64,000 nt of DNA, taken from NCBI GenBank assembly GCA_016704425.1, contig JADJAC010000004.1:186001-250000 (forward strand). Direction: 5' to 3'. The number at the start of each line of letters is the position of its first letter. The first letter of the stretch is position 1. A program made the position numbers and the translations under genes. This DNA is from Sphingomonadales bacterium (GTDB lineage: Bacteria; Pseudomonadota; Alphaproteobacteria; Sphingomonadales; Sphingomonadaceae). Below the pieces are notes generated by a model. It did no database searches, was not told where the DNA came from, and saw only the letters and a program-made list of their open reading frames with translations. Below, piece after piece: positions 1 through 8,651 of the stretch.

Positions 1-35
1 CCGCCGACGAGGATATGGTTGGAACGTGTCTCCAT
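1..35 (-). CDS. mlaD: MlaD family protein, N-terminal fragment (runs off window)
   Basis: Only the first eleven or so codons are visible: an ATG at 35 reading METRSNHILVG on the minus strand. This opening matches the start of MlaD/MCE-domain substrate-binding proteins, whose N-terminal anchor begins this way. The gene lies directly downstream of the ATPase and permease genes of the same transporter, which is the usual mlaE-mlaF-mlaD order, seven bases after the ATPase stop codon. The rest lies outside the window, so the call rests on the opening residues and on context. Confidence 0.6.
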   Translation of the reverse strand, partial: METRSNHILVG

Positions 36-42
36 CAGCGCA

Positions 43-843
43 TCATGCCCTTGTTTCGCTGTTGCGATCAACCGCCGCGGTTGCTGCGCGCCCGCGTGGT
101 CCGTTGAAATATTCCTGTATCCAGGGATGATCCATTGCCAGCAGCTCCGGAATTGTGCCCACGCCGATCACTTTCCGATCTGCGAGCACCGCAACCCTGT
201 CGCAGATCGCATAAAGCGTATCGAGATCGTGCGTGATCAGAAAGACCGTAAAACCGAGAGTCTTCTGCAAGCTCTGCGTCAGCGAATCGAAGGCAGCCGC
301 GCCGATGGGATCGAGCCCGGCGGTCGGCTCATCGAGAAACAGCAGCGTCGGGTCCAGCGCCAGGGCGCGCGCCAGCCCCGCCCTTTTGCGCATGCCTCCG
401 GACAGCTCGGCCGGATATTTCGGACCCGCATCCGGCGGCAGGCCGGACATGACGACCTTGTAGGCCGCGATTTCATCAAGCAGCGATTCGGAAAGATCGG
501 GATAATATTCGCGCAGCGGAACCTGGATATTCTCGGCCACGGTCAGTGTCGAAAACAGGGCTCCGCCCTGAAACAGCACGCCCCAGCGCCGCCGGATGTC
601 GAGGGCTTCCAGTTCGTCCTTGTCGAGCATCGATTCGCCAAAGACGAGCACTTCACCTTCATCCGGTCGCTGGAGGCCGATGATCGAGCGCATCAGCACG
701 GACTTGCCTGTGCCCGAACCGCCAACAACACCCAGGATTTCGCCATTGCGCACATCGAGATCCAGGTCTTCATGCACGACCTGCGGCCCGAAGCTGTTCT
801 TCAGGCCGCGAACGCGAATCGCAATGGGATCGTCCCTGTTCAT
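43..843 (-). CDS. mlaF: Mla-type ABC transporter ATP-binding protein
   Basis: ATPase of the MCE/Mla phospholipid transporter that maintains outer-membrane lipid asymmetry, acting on the cytoplasmic face of the inner membrane. The protein (266 aa) has Walker A GGSGTGKSVLMRS near residue 42, the signature LSGGMRKRAGLARAL near 145 and Walker B LLFLDEPTAGLDP. The GGM form of the signature is typical of MlaF rather than of other ABC ATPases. The ATG at 843 overlaps the permease stop by one base (TGATG). A TTG nine bases upstream is also possible, but the coupled ATG fits the other junctions in this window. Confidence 0.9.
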   Translation of the reverse strand: MNRDDPIAIRVRGLKNSFGPQVVHEDLDLDVRNGEILGVVGGSGTGKSVLMRSIIGLQRPDEGEVLVFGESMLDKDELEALDIRRRWGVLFQGGALFSTLTVAENIQVPLREYYPDLSESLLDEIAAYKVVMSGLPPDAGPKYPAELSGGMRKRAGLARALALDPTLLFLDEPTAGLDPIGAAAFDSLTQSLQKTLGFTVFLITHDLDTLYAICDRVAVLADRKVIGVGTIPELLAMDHPWIQEYFNGPRGRAATAAVDRNSETRA

Positions 844-1964
844 CAATCCCAACCGATCGATGTAAAAAAGACCGCGAAGAAGGCATCAAGGACGATCACC
901 AGAAAGATGGCCTGCACCACGGCGGAGGTTGTGCGCAGACCCACTTCTTCGGCATTGCCCTTGACCTGCATGCCCTGGAAGCAGCCCGAAATCGCAATGA
1001 TCGCGCCGAACACCGGGGCCTTGGTCAGCCCGACCCAGAGGTCGGTCATCGGGATGACTTCGCGCAACCGCTGAATATAGGTGAGCGGGGGAATATCGAG
1101 CGAAAGCCAGCAGAAAATCCCGCCGCCGATCATGGCCACGATCATCGAGAAGAAACCGAGCAGCGGCATCATGCATGTCGTTGCCAGCAAGCGGGGAAGG
1201 ACAAGGGCTTCGATCGGCGAAACCCCGATTGTCCGCATCGCGTCCACTTCCTCGGTCAGCTTCATTGTTCCGAGCTGGGCCGCAAAGGCAGAGCCCGACC
1301 GGCCCGCGACCATGATTGCCGTCATCAGCACCCCGAGTTCGCGCGTTGTGATCCGGCCAATAAGGTTCACGGTCAGAGACTCCGCGCCGAATTGCCGAAG
1401 TTGCACCGCACCCTGTTGCGCAATGACGATGCCAATCAGAAAGCTCATCAGCCCGACAATGAAGAGCGCCTTGACGCCGACCAGCTCGAACCGCTGGATC
1501 ACGGCATTCATCCTGAAGCGGCGCGGGTTTCGAATCACGGACCAGGTGCCCACCAGGATCGCGCCGAAAAAGGACAACAGCCCGAGCATCGTCTGCGCGG
1601 CAATCACCGTTGCATCACCAACTTCGTCAAGCACCCGAAGGAAGGGACTGAAAGGCTCCGGCCGCATCAGCACCGGCTTGTCGGAACGTTCCACCTGCCG
1701 CAGGAGCGTCTGTCCATTGGCGTCGAGCCCGACAATTTTTGCTTCATTCTCTGTCGCAAGCTTATGAACAATCCACGCGCCGACTGTGTCGATCCGCTGG
1801 ATTTGCGTCAGGTCTATCCGCTTCGGCGGCCTTTCGAGCGCCTCGAGACGGCGTGGCAGATCGTCCAGACGCGGCAGCGTCAAACGGCCTGTGAAGCGAA
1901 GGACGGGCACATCGCCATCCATTTCCTCCACAAAATCGGCCTTGAGAGAGTCCGGTTCCGGCAT
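843..1964 (-). CDS. mlaE: STAS-MlaE family ABC transporter permease
   Basis: Inner-membrane permease of the Mla lipid transporter (373 aa). Residues about 1-95 form a soluble STAS-like domain (LRFTGRLTLPRLDDL, then RIDLTQIQRIDTVGAW). The rest is a MlaE/YrbE permease with five or so hydrophobic segments and the family blocks IGIVIAQQGAVQL and VAGRSGSAFAAQLGTMK. STAS-permease fusions are common in alphaproteobacteria, whereas E. coli uses the separate protein MlaB. I chose the ATG at 1964 because the reading frame upstream has no family similarity and would run towards the divergent phosphatase gene at 2028. Confidence 0.88.
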   Translation of the reverse strand: MPEPDSLKADFVEEMDGDVPVLRFTGRLTLPRLDDLPRRLEALERPPKRIDLTQIQRIDTVGAWIVHKLATENEAKIVGLDANGQTLLRQVERSDKPVLMRPEPFSPFLRVLDEVGDATVIAAQTMLGLLSFFGAILVGTWSVIRNPRRFRMNAVIQRFELVGVKALFIVGLMSFLIGIVIAQQGAVQLRQFGAESLTVNLIGRITTRELGVLMTAIMVAGRSGSAFAAQLGTMKLTEEVDAMRTIGVSPIEALVLPRLLATTCMMPLLGFFSMIVAMIGGGIFCWLSLDIPPLTYIQRLREVIPMTDLWVGLTKAPVFGAIIAISGCFQGMQVKGNAEEVGLRTTSAVVQAIFLVIVLDAFFAVFFTSIGWD

Positions 1965-2027
1965 AATCCTCAAACACTGCTGCATTCGCTGCTTACGGGC
2001 AAGCTGCAATGCCATTATGGCGAAATC

Positions 2028-2693
2028 ATGCAGCGCCTCGCAATTTACGACATGGACAAGACAATCACACGACGGGCAACCTTCGGGCCGTTCCTGTTTT
2101 ATGCCTCGCTGCGCTACAGGCCTTGGCGGATTTTGCTGGCGCCCGCGCTTGCTGTCACGGTCATTGCCTATGGCCTGAAGCTGCTCAACCGTGCGCAACT
2201 GAAGGAAATCAACCTGGCATTGATGCTGGGCAGGCGGATCGATTCGGCTGCCCTTGCACGAATTTCAGCAGGTTTTGCCGGTCGCACACTGACAAGGAAT
2301 GTCTTTCGGGCCGCACTGGACCGGATTGATGCCGATCGCGCCGACGGATACCGGATCGTCATCGCCAGTGCCTCCTATGCCTTTTATGTGTCGCAAGTGG
2401 CCCGATTGCTGGGGACGGACGCAGTGGCCACGCAGGCAACGCCGGTCGATCATGACGTCACCCCGACGATTGCCGGAGAGAATTGCTATGGCGCAGCCAA
2501 GCTTGCAATGGTCATGGACTGGATGAAGACCCAGTCCATCGCCCGTGAACAAGCCTACATCCGCTTCTATTCGGATCACGCCTCGGACGCGCCCTGCCTT
2601 GAATGGGCTGACGAGGCCTTCGCTGCCAACCCGCACGGTGCGCTGCGAGCGCTGGCGAGGACGCGCGGCTGGACGATTCTGGACTGGGGTTGA
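2028..2693 (+). CDS. HAD-IB family phosphatase
   Basis: Small cytoplasmic hydrolase of the haloacid dehalogenase superfamily, SerB-like subfamily IB (221 aa). Motif I is YDMDKTITRRA at residues 6-16, with the nucleophile and acid/base aspartates. Motif II is the serine in VIASASYAFYV near 115. Motif III is FYSDHASDAPCLEW near 176. Such enzymes dephosphorylate phosphoserine or lysophospholipid-type substrates, and the sequence does not say which. It diverges from the mla genes with a 63-base gap that must hold both promoters. The ATG at 2028 sits just before motif I, leaving no room for a later start. Confidence 0.85.
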   Translation: MQRLAIYDMDKTITRRATFGPFLFYASLRYRPWRILLAPALAVTVIAYGLKLLNRAQLKEINLALMLGRRIDSAALARISAGFAGRTLTRNVFRAALDRIDADRADGYRIVIASASYAFYVSQVARLLGTDAVATQATPVDHDVTPTIAGENCYGAAKLAMVMDWMKTQSIAREQAYIRFYSDHASDAPCLEWADEAFAANPHGALRALARTRGWTILDWG

Positions 2694-2752
2694 TCCGATC
2701 GGGATTTCCGGATTGTGCTCTTCATAGCCGAAACAGCGTGACGATGTCAAGT

Positions 2753-2785
2753 ATAATTGTCCAGATAGGATAATTATCGGTTTTT
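2753..2785 (+). terminator. Terminator-like hairpin after the HAD phosphatase
   Basis: Left arm 2753-2762 (ATAATTGTCC) pairs with right arm 2768-2777 (GGATAATTAT) over ten base pairs with one G-U wobble. The loop is five bases, and five T residues follow at 2781-2785. It lies between the converging ends of the phosphatase and the PLP-enzyme gene. The stem is AT-rich and therefore weak. Confidence 0.45.
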
Positions 2786-2792
2786 ATATGGA

Positions 2793-4082
2793 TCATACAG
2801 CCCTTAGCGCCTGTTCGAAATCGGCGATCAGGTCATCCGCATCCTCGACCCCGATGGAGATCCGCACCATGTTCGGCGTGATGCCGAGTGCGGCCTTGCG
2901 ATCATCCGGCACAGACAGGTGCGTCATCGCGGCGGGGCAGCTGGCCAATGTTTCCGTCCCGCCCAGACTGACGGCGAGCTTGGCGATCTTCAGCGCGTCG
3001 AGAAAGGCGAAAGCCTCCCGTTCGCCGCCTTTCAGGTAGAGCGAGAAAGTTGAACCAGCGCCCGTGCAATGACGGCGGTAGATATCTGCCTGGCGCTCAT
3101 TCTCGGGAAAGCCCAGATAGACAATCTTTTCCACCTTGGGCTGATCCTTGAGCCAGGCGCAGATCTTCGCCGCATTTTCACCGGCGCGGCTCATTCTCAG
3201 TTCGAGCGTTTCGAGGCTTCTCAGCAACATCCACGCACTGTTGGGATCAAGGATCGTTCCAATCGTGTTGCGCATCGACCGGATGGTGTTGATATGTGCC
3301 TTCGATCCCAGCGCACCGCCGGCAACCAGATCGCTATGGCCCCCGGCATATTTGGTCAGGCTGTAGACGACGATGTCCGCGCCGTGCGCCAGTGGCTTGT
3401 GCCAGAGCGGCCCGAGGAAGGTATTGTCGATCACGATCGGTGGCCGATCCTCGCCCGTTCCGAACCGCGTGTCACGGACGTTTGCCACGGCCTCGACATC
3501 GACAAGAACATTGGTCGGGTTGGCCGGGCTTTCGAGATAGATCAGCGAAACACGGCCAAGGGCCTGCGCCTTTTCCACCACGGCATCGATCTCCTCCGGG
3601 GTCGCGCCGGCCGGAAAGTCGAGCCATTTGACTCCGAACTTTCCGAGGATGCGGCCGATCAGCGTTTCGGTTGCCGCGTAGAGCGGCGCCGAATGGACAA
3701 TCACGTCGCCTGGCTGGACAAAGGCCAGCAGCACTGTCGCAATGGCGGACATGCCACTCGAGAACGTCAACGCATCCTTGGCATCTTCCCAGACGCCGAG
3801 CCTGTCTTCGGCAATCTCCTGATTCGGGCCGTTGAACCGCGAATAGACAAGACCCTCCGCGCCGCCGGGGCGCTTTCCCGTCACGCCTTCGAAATGCCGT
3901 TTGCCGGCCGCCGCGTTCTCGAAGACAAAAGTCGACGTGAGAAAGATCGGGGGTTTGAGCGATCCTTCGGAGAGAGCCGGATCGAAACCATGCCCCATCA
4001 TCAGCGTATTGGGCTGGAGCCTGCGATTGCCGATTGCCCTGACACTCGCCTTGGGACGACGGCGCTGATTATCATCAGTCAT
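2793..4082 (-). CDS. Cystathionine gamma-synthase family PLP enzyme
   Basis: PLP-dependent enzyme of the Cys/Met metabolism family (429 aa), acting on O-acyl-homoserine, cystathionine or methionine-type substrates. The PLP-binding lysine lies in VVYSLTKYAGGHSDLVAGG near residue 245. Other family blocks are LVYSRFNGPN, LTFSSGMSAIATVLL, YLESPANPT and SLGGTETLASCPAAMTH near the C-terminus. An N-terminal extension of some 40 residues precedes the fold. No partner gene is adjacent, although metX and metW lie at 51-52.6 kb. Whether it is a synthase, gamma-lyase or sulfhydrylase cannot be decided from sequence alone. The first in-frame ATG at 4082 is used. Confidence 0.85.
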   Translation of the reverse strand: MTDDNQRRRPKASVRAIGNRRLQPNTLMMGHGFDPALSEGSLKPPIFLTSTFVFENAAAGKRHFEGVTGKRPGGAEGLVYSRFNGPNQEIAEDRLGVWEDAKDALTFSSGMSAIATVLLAFVQPGDVIVHSAPLYAATETLIGRILGKFGVKWLDFPAGATPEEIDAVVEKAQALGRVSLIYLESPANPTNVLVDVEAVANVRDTRFGTGEDRPPIVIDNTFLGPLWHKPLAHGADIVVYSLTKYAGGHSDLVAGGALGSKAHINTIRSMRNTIGTILDPNSAWMLLRSLETLELRMSRAGENAAKICAWLKDQPKVEKIVYLGFPENERQADIYRRHCTGAGSTFSLYLKGGEREAFAFLDALKIAKLAVSLGGTETLASCPAAMTHLSVPDDRKAALGITPNMVRISIGVEDADDLIADFEQALRAV

Positions 4083-4136
4083 GTAATTTGCTTTCCGAAA
4101 ACTGTAATATTATTGTGCAGTCTAGCGGAAAGACCG

Positions 4137-4916
4137 TCAGCCCGGAAGCCCGATCAGCGAAATCTGTCGACCATAGCCGGGCTCTCCGCGGTGGGTTGCC
4201 CGGCGGAAGCTGAAGAACCGGTCCGCATCCGGATAGGTGTCCAGTCCCAGCATCTCCACGCGGCCGATCCCGGCTGCTGCCAGCCGCGCGGCCACATAGG
4301 CTTCGAGATCGAACTGCTGATGCCCGGCGCGGCCCGGCGAGAAGAAGCGCTCATTGGCGGGATCGGCAGCTTCGAAGCGCTGGGCAAAGCCATCGTCGAC
4401 CTCGTACGAGCTTCTGGCGATCACAGGGCCGATGGCTGCAACGATCCGGTCTCGAGACGCGCCCAGCTTTTCCATGGCCGCAATGGTCGAATCGGTCACG
4501 CCACCCAGCGCGCCCTTCCACCCGGCATGAGCGGCACCCACGACGCCCGCCTCCACGTCGGCAAGCAGGACGGGCGTGCAATCTGCCGTCAAGACGCCAA
4601 GCAGAAGGCCGGGCCTGTCTGTAACCAACGCATCGGCGTGCGGCCGCTCGTCATCGGACCACGGCTTTTGCGCCACAACAGCCTCTGCCGAATGAACCTG
4701 GTGGAGCGTGACCAATGCGGCCCCCGGCAACACGGCTTCAACGGCGCGCCTGCGGTTTTCTTCGATCGCCGCCCGTTCATCCTCTGAACCCAGCCCGACA
4801 TTGAGGCCCGCGTAGAGCCCCGTCGAAACGCCACCGCGCCGGCCAAGAAAACCATGTGGCAAGCCCGCCATCGCTTGTGCTGAGATCACTTCGACCGGGT
4901 CCACAGCACTCTCCAT
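4137..4916 (-). CDS. pgeF: PgeF/YfiH family laccase-domain protein
   Basis: Member of the multicopper polyphenol oxidoreductase (DUF152) family (259 aa). Homologues are described as peptidoglycan editing factor (removing wrong amino acids from muropeptide precursors) and as purine-nucleoside processing enzymes. The metal ligands are visible: His in TLHQVHSAEAVV, Cys in LTADCTPVLLAD and His in GAAHAGWKGALGG. The ATG at 4916 shares its A with the TAA stop of the upstream methyltransferase (TAATG), which settles the start. The pair is probably co-transcribed with lgt, as is common in this bacterial class. Confidence 0.85.
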   Translation of the reverse strand: MESAVDPVEVISAQAMAGLPHGFLGRRGGVSTGLYAGLNVGLGSEDERAAIEENRRRAVEAVLPGAALVTLHQVHSAEAVVAQKPWSDDERPHADALVTDRPGLLLGVLTADCTPVLLADVEAGVVGAAHAGWKGALGGVTDSTIAAMEKLGASRDRIVAAIGPVIARSSYEVDDGFAQRFEAADPANERFFSPGRAGHQQFDLEAYVAARLAAAGIGRVEMLGLDTYPDADRFFSFRRATHRGEPGYGRQISLIGLPG

Positions 4917-5977
4917 TAGAATCCGGCCGGTTCCGGCCAATCGGGCGAGACAATGGCCATGGCGCGAAACAGTCTGCCCATATCTGCGGGGCTCGTCAGG
5001 CGACGATGCGCTTCTGCCAGTCGCTCGCCTTCGTGGCGATTCGCGCGCGCCAGGGTTGACGCGCGCTCCGCAATGCCGAGGCTACCCAGAAAATCACCCT
5101 GCGAAACCGGACCGCGAACCGCACCGCCGGCCAGTGTTGCAATTGCCGCGAGCGCCGTGAAATCGACATGGGCCGTGAGGTCGTGTTCGCCGGGCGCTTC
5201 AAAGGGATTGGCAAAATTATGGCCCTTCACAGCCTGAAGCGTCTCGCCGACGGCCGGTCCGTCATAACCATAGTCGACAATCAACGCAGCGCCGCCCTGC
5301 TTCACAAGCCGCGTCGCCAATGCCCGCGCGATTGCAACGCTCGCCGGTGAGCTTTCGATGATACTTCCGGCGGGAGCCTCACGCACGCCGTCCGGAATCA
5401 CGGTTTCGGGCACAAGCTTTCCGGCGACGGGCAGGAAAATCAGATCCTGGCATGCGACCCGCCGTTCACGCCAGCCATCGCTGGCTTTGACAAGCTGATA
5501 GACGGGCAAGGCGTCGAAGAACTCATTGGCAATGACCAGCAAGGGGCAGTCGTCCGGCAGGCCGCCGATGTCGTCATGAAAATGCGCGCCCGGAACACGC
5601 TCTGCCTGCAGCGCGCGAAGCGCCGGACTCGTTTCAACGAAATGGACCTGCGGCCTCAGCCCGGTACTGGACATCGCCCGAAGTGCATCGGCGGCGAGAG
5701 TTCCGCGGCCCGGGCCCAACTCAACATAACGGATCTCCGGCCGTCCCGCGCGCACCCAGAGGTCCGCACACCAGGCGCCGAGCAATTCGCCGAACATCTG
5801 GCTGATCTCTGGCGCGGTTATGAAATCGCCGCTCGCGCCAAGCGGATCGCGCGTCGCATAATAATGCGCATTGGCCGCCGCCATGAACTGCGCGACCGGA
5901 ATCGGGCCGCCAAGCGTAATGGCGCGCGCCAGGCGTTCGGGCAGATGAGGCTCAGGCGACGCTGGCTGTTCCGGCAA
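4916..5977 (-). CDS. SAM-dependent methyltransferase, MidA/NDUFAF7 family
   Basis: Class I methyltransferase of COG1565 (353 aa), the bacterial relative of mitochondrial NDUFAF7, which methylates an arginine of a complex I subunit. The bacterial substrate is not established. Motif I is VELGPGRGTLAADALRAM near residue 85. An ANEFFDALPVYQLV block near 165 is characteristic of the family. No ATG lies near the N-terminus: the likely start is TTG at 5977, preceded on the minus strand by GGTGGA and overlapping the lgt end by 26 bases. It sits between lgt and pgeF in a tight three-gene run. Confidence 0.82.
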   Translation of the reverse strand: MPEQPASPEPHLPERLARAITLGGPIPVAQFMAAANAHYYATRDPLGASGDFITAPEISQMFGELLGAWCADLWVRAGRPEIRYVELGPGRGTLAADALRAMSSTGLRPQVHFVETSPALRALQAERVPGAHFHDDIGGLPDDCPLLVIANEFFDALPVYQLVKASDGWRERRVACQDLIFLPVAGKLVPETVIPDGVREAPAGSIIESSPASVAIARALATRLVKQGGAALIVDYGYDGPAVGETLQAVKGHNFANPFEAPGEHDLTAHVDFTALAAIATLAGGAVRGPVSQGDFLGSLGIAERASTLARANRHEGERLAEAHRRLTSPADMGRLFRAMAIVSPDWPEPAGF

Positions 5978-6812
5978 CGGATTCCACCCGGTCGCGGCGC
6001 GCCTTGGAGGTCAGGATGAGATAAATCCCCAAAAGGATCATCGGCACACACAATGTCTGCCCCATCGTCAGGCCGAACAGGCCAGCCACGCCGACATCGG
6101 GCTCCCTCAGGAATTCCAGCCCGAAGCGCACTGAGCCATAGAGCAGGGCGAGCATCCCGAACAGGCGCCCCGGAAAATACCGCGCATCAGATTTCCAGAA
6201 GAGCAGCCAGAGCACGGCAAAGGACAGGAGCCCTTCCAGGCCTGCCTCATAAAGCTGGCTCGGGTGCCGAGCAATCTCGTCGCCGGTTGCAGGGAAGATC
6301 ATGGCCCAGGGTACATCGGTTGGCCGCCCCCAAAGCTCTCCATTCACGAAATTGGCGAGACGGACGAAGAACAGCCCGAATGGCGTGGCACAGGCAATAT
6401 AATCGCAGAAACGAACGAAGCTCAGCTTGTTGCGGCGCGTGAACCAGCCAATCGCGATCAATGTGCCCAATGTGCCGCCGTGCAGCGACATGCCGCCTTC
6501 CCAGAGCTTGAACACATCCAGCGGTGTGAGGAAAATCTCCGGCTTGTAGAACAGGCAATAGCCGAGGCGCCCGCCGAGAATAATGCCAAGCGTGGCGTAG
6601 AACACAAAGTCGTCGGCATGTCGCCGGGCCATCGGGGCGCCGGGCTGCGCAATGAGCTTCAGCAGATACCACCAGCCGACGAGAATGCTCGCGATATAGG
6701 CAAGGCTATACCAGCGAAGCTTGAAAAACCCGAGGTCCAGAGCAATCGGGGAAAGCCCGAGCTGGTCATAACGGATGGCAGACGTAGCGTCAGCGAGTAA
6801 CGGCAGGATCAA
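5952..6812 (-). CDS. lgt: Prolipoprotein diacylglyceryl transferase
   Basis: Inner-membrane enzyme that transfers diacylglyceryl from phosphatidylglycerol to the lipobox cysteine of prolipoproteins, the first step of lipoprotein maturation. The sequence has about seven hydrophobic segments, the essential HGGTLGTLIA block and the family signature RLANFVNGELWGRPTDVPWA near residue 150. No ATG is available upstream of the conserved YDQLGLSP segment. I propose TTG at 6812 (286 aa) with a GGGGAAAA stretch just upstream. A CTG two codons downstream is an alternative. It diverges from the acyl-CoA ligase gene. Confidence 0.9.
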   Translation of the reverse strand: MILPLLADATSAIRYDQLGLSPIALDLGFFKLRWYSLAYIASILVGWWYLLKLIAQPGAPMARRHADDFVFYATLGIILGGRLGYCLFYKPEIFLTPLDVFKLWEGGMSLHGGTLGTLIAIGWFTRRNKLSFVRFCDYIACATPFGLFFVRLANFVNGELWGRPTDVPWAMIFPATGDEIARHPSQLYEAGLEGLLSFAVLWLLFWKSDARYFPGRLFGMLALLYGSVRFGLEFLREPDVGVAGLFGLTMGQTLCVPMILLGIYLILTSKARRDRVESVAGTASVA

Positions 6813-6832
6813 GGCTTTTCCCCAGCAATTTT

Positions 6833-6848
6833 CCCCTCCATAGAGGGG
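6833..6848. other. Small hairpin in the lgt/ligase divergent gap
   Basis: A perfect six-base-pair inverted repeat, CCCCTC-CATA-GAGGGG, lies between the two divergent genes, about 20 bases before the lgt start and 33 before the ligase start. It could lie in either 5' leader or act as an operator. Nothing further supports a role. Confidence 0.25.
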
Positions 6849-6881
6849 CCAAACAAGAAGACCAAGAGGAAGAGAGAGACG

Positions 6882-8600
6882 ATGCCATCTGAGTTGGACC
6901 TGCGCCTCGAAAAGGCGACTGCCGAACTGACAAGCGCCGACGGCCCCATGCCGTTGACGACATTCCGCCAGCACGGGGTCGACCTGCCGATGATCGCAGC
7001 TGCGCCACCGGCACTTACACATTATTTTGCGTATTTCAGCGCCCAGCATGGCGAAGCGACCTTCCTTGTCGATGGAGAGGAACGGTTGAGCTACGCCCAA
7101 ACCTATGCCGCAGCGCGCAAGGTGGCCGGGGCTCTGATTGAAGGTTATGCAGTCAGGCGTGGTGACCGGATTGGCATCGCGATGCGCAATGCGCCGTCGT
7201 GGGTCGTGCTCTATATGGCCATCTTGATGGCCGGAGGCTGTGCAACCCTCCTCAATGGGTGGTGGCAGGGGGCCGAATTGGCTGCCGGCATCGACGATGT
7301 CGAGGCGAGCATTGTGTTTGTCGATGCGCCGCGCGCAAAGAGGCTGGAAGAGGCGGGGTACAAGGGCAACGCCAGGATCGTCACACTCGATATCGCCCAG
7401 CTGATCGATCAGGCCATGGCACCTTTGCTGGCAAGTGGCGGCGGCGCAGACACGCCCCTGCCCGAAATTACAGGCGACGATCTCGCAACCATCCTTTTCA
7501 CGTCGGGGTCGACGGGCCAGTCGAAAGGGGCCTTTTCAACGCACCGGGCCGTTATCCAGGGCACATTCAACTATATCGTGCAGGCCTTGGTGATGCTTCG
7601 CCTTGCCACCGAAGACGGCACAATCGGTCCGGATCGCCCGCCGCATGCATCATTGCTGACAGTGCCCTTGTTTCACGTGACCGGCGAAGTGCCGATCATG
7701 CTCGTCAGCTTCGCCATCGGCCGCAAGATCGTGATGATGCCCAAATGGAACGCCGTGACCGCGATGGAACTGATCCAGCGCGAGAAGATTACCAATTTTA
7801 CCGGCGTTCCCCTGATGAGCTTCGAGTTGCTCACGCACCCGGACCGTCACAAATACGACCTGTCGTCTCTGCAAGGGCTTGCAGGCGGCGGTGCGCCGCG
7901 GCCGGTTGATCATGTTCGCCGACTTGTCGAAGAATTCCCGACGGCTCCGCCTGCGCTGGGCTACGGCCTCACTGAGACCAATGCGATTGGCGCGGGAATC
8001 TTTTCGACCAACTATCTGGAAAAGCCCAACAGCACCGGGGCGCCATCCAAGCCACTTGTGGATCTTGCCATTCTCGACGACGCCGGAAAGTCGGTGCCCC
8101 AGGGCGAACGGGGCGAAGTCTCGATCCGTTCAGTGGCGCTTTTCAGCGGTTATTGGAACCGGCCCGATGCCACAGCCGACTGCATGACGTCAGACGGATA
8201 TTTCCGCACGGGCGACATCGGCTACCTCGATGCCGACAATTATCTCTTCATTGTGGACCGCAAGAAGGACATCATCATCCGGGGCGGCGAGAATATATCC
8301 TGCCAGGAAGTCGAAGCCGAAATCTACAAGCATCCCGCCGTTGCCGAAGCGTGCGTCTTTGGTCTGCCCGACGAGCGGCTGGGCGAAGTTGTCGGCGCCG
8401 TTGTCTATTGCCACCCGGGCCAGAGCGTGACGTCCGACGCATTGTCCGATTTCCTGAAATCGCAATTGGCAGCGTTCAAGTTGCCGCAACAGATCTGGAT
8501 TGCGGATGACCCGTTGCCCCGATTGGGCACGGAAAAGATCGACAAGGTCGCGCTGCGCAAGGCATATCGGGAAATCTGGGCGGCAACTCCAAAGGCCTGA
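6882..8600 (+). CDS. Class I adenylate-forming acyl-CoA ligase
   Basis: AMP-dependent acyl-CoA synthetase (572 aa) that activates a carboxylic acid as acyl-adenylate and then thioester. Core motifs occur in order: P-loop FTSGSTGQSKGA near residue 206, GYGLTETNAIG near 360, YFRTGDIGYLD near 440, DRKKDIIIRGGENIS near 460, and the catalytic lysine region LGTEKIDKVALRK near 550. A conserved LFHVTGEVP block lies near 263. Substrate length cannot be read from the sequence. The ATG at 6882 follows a purine-rich AGAGGAAGAG. The stop is 51 bases before a molybdenum hydroxylase gene, so the two may act in sequence, for example aldehyde oxidation and acid activation, though that is inference. Confidence 0.88.
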   Translation: MPSELDLRLEKATAELTSADGPMPLTTFRQHGVDLPMIAAAPPALTHYFAYFSAQHGEATFLVDGEERLSYAQTYAAARKVAGALIEGYAVRRGDRIGIAMRNAPSWVVLYMAILMAGGCATLLNGWWQGAELAAGIDDVEASIVFVDAPRAKRLEEAGYKGNARIVTLDIAQLIDQAMAPLLASGGGADTPLPEITGDDLATILFTSGSTGQSKGAFSTHRAVIQGTFNYIVQALVMLRLATEDGTIGPDRPPHASLLTVPLFHVTGEVPIMLVSFAIGRKIVMMPKWNAVTAMELIQREKITNFTGVPLMSFELLTHPDRHKYDLSSLQGLAGGGAPRPVDHVRRLVEEFPTAPPALGYGLTETNAIGAGIFSTNYLEKPNSTGAPSKPLVDLAILDDAGKSVPQGERGEVSIRSVALFSGYWNRPDATADCMTSDGYFRTGDIGYLDADNYLFIVDRKKDIIIRGGENISCQEVEAEIYKHPAVAEACVFGLPDERLGEVVGAVVYCHPGQSVTSDALSDFLKSQLAAFKLPQQIWIADDPLPRLGTEKIDKVALRKAYREIWAATPKA

Positions 8601-8651
8601 ATTTTGCCCCGGGGCTTCCCCCGGAATCGATCAGGCTCTAAGCGCCATTCA

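Noticed and set aside
3069..4787. A 572-codon plus-strand frame over the PLP enzyme and pgeF
   Set aside because: It is the complement of two genes with intact catalytic motifs and has no domain-like pattern.
7669..7680. TGTTTCACGTGA, a long partial parS match in the acyl-CoA ligase gene
   Set aside because: The second arm (CCGG) does not match, and the bases encode the conserved ligase block LFHVTG, which explains the sequence.
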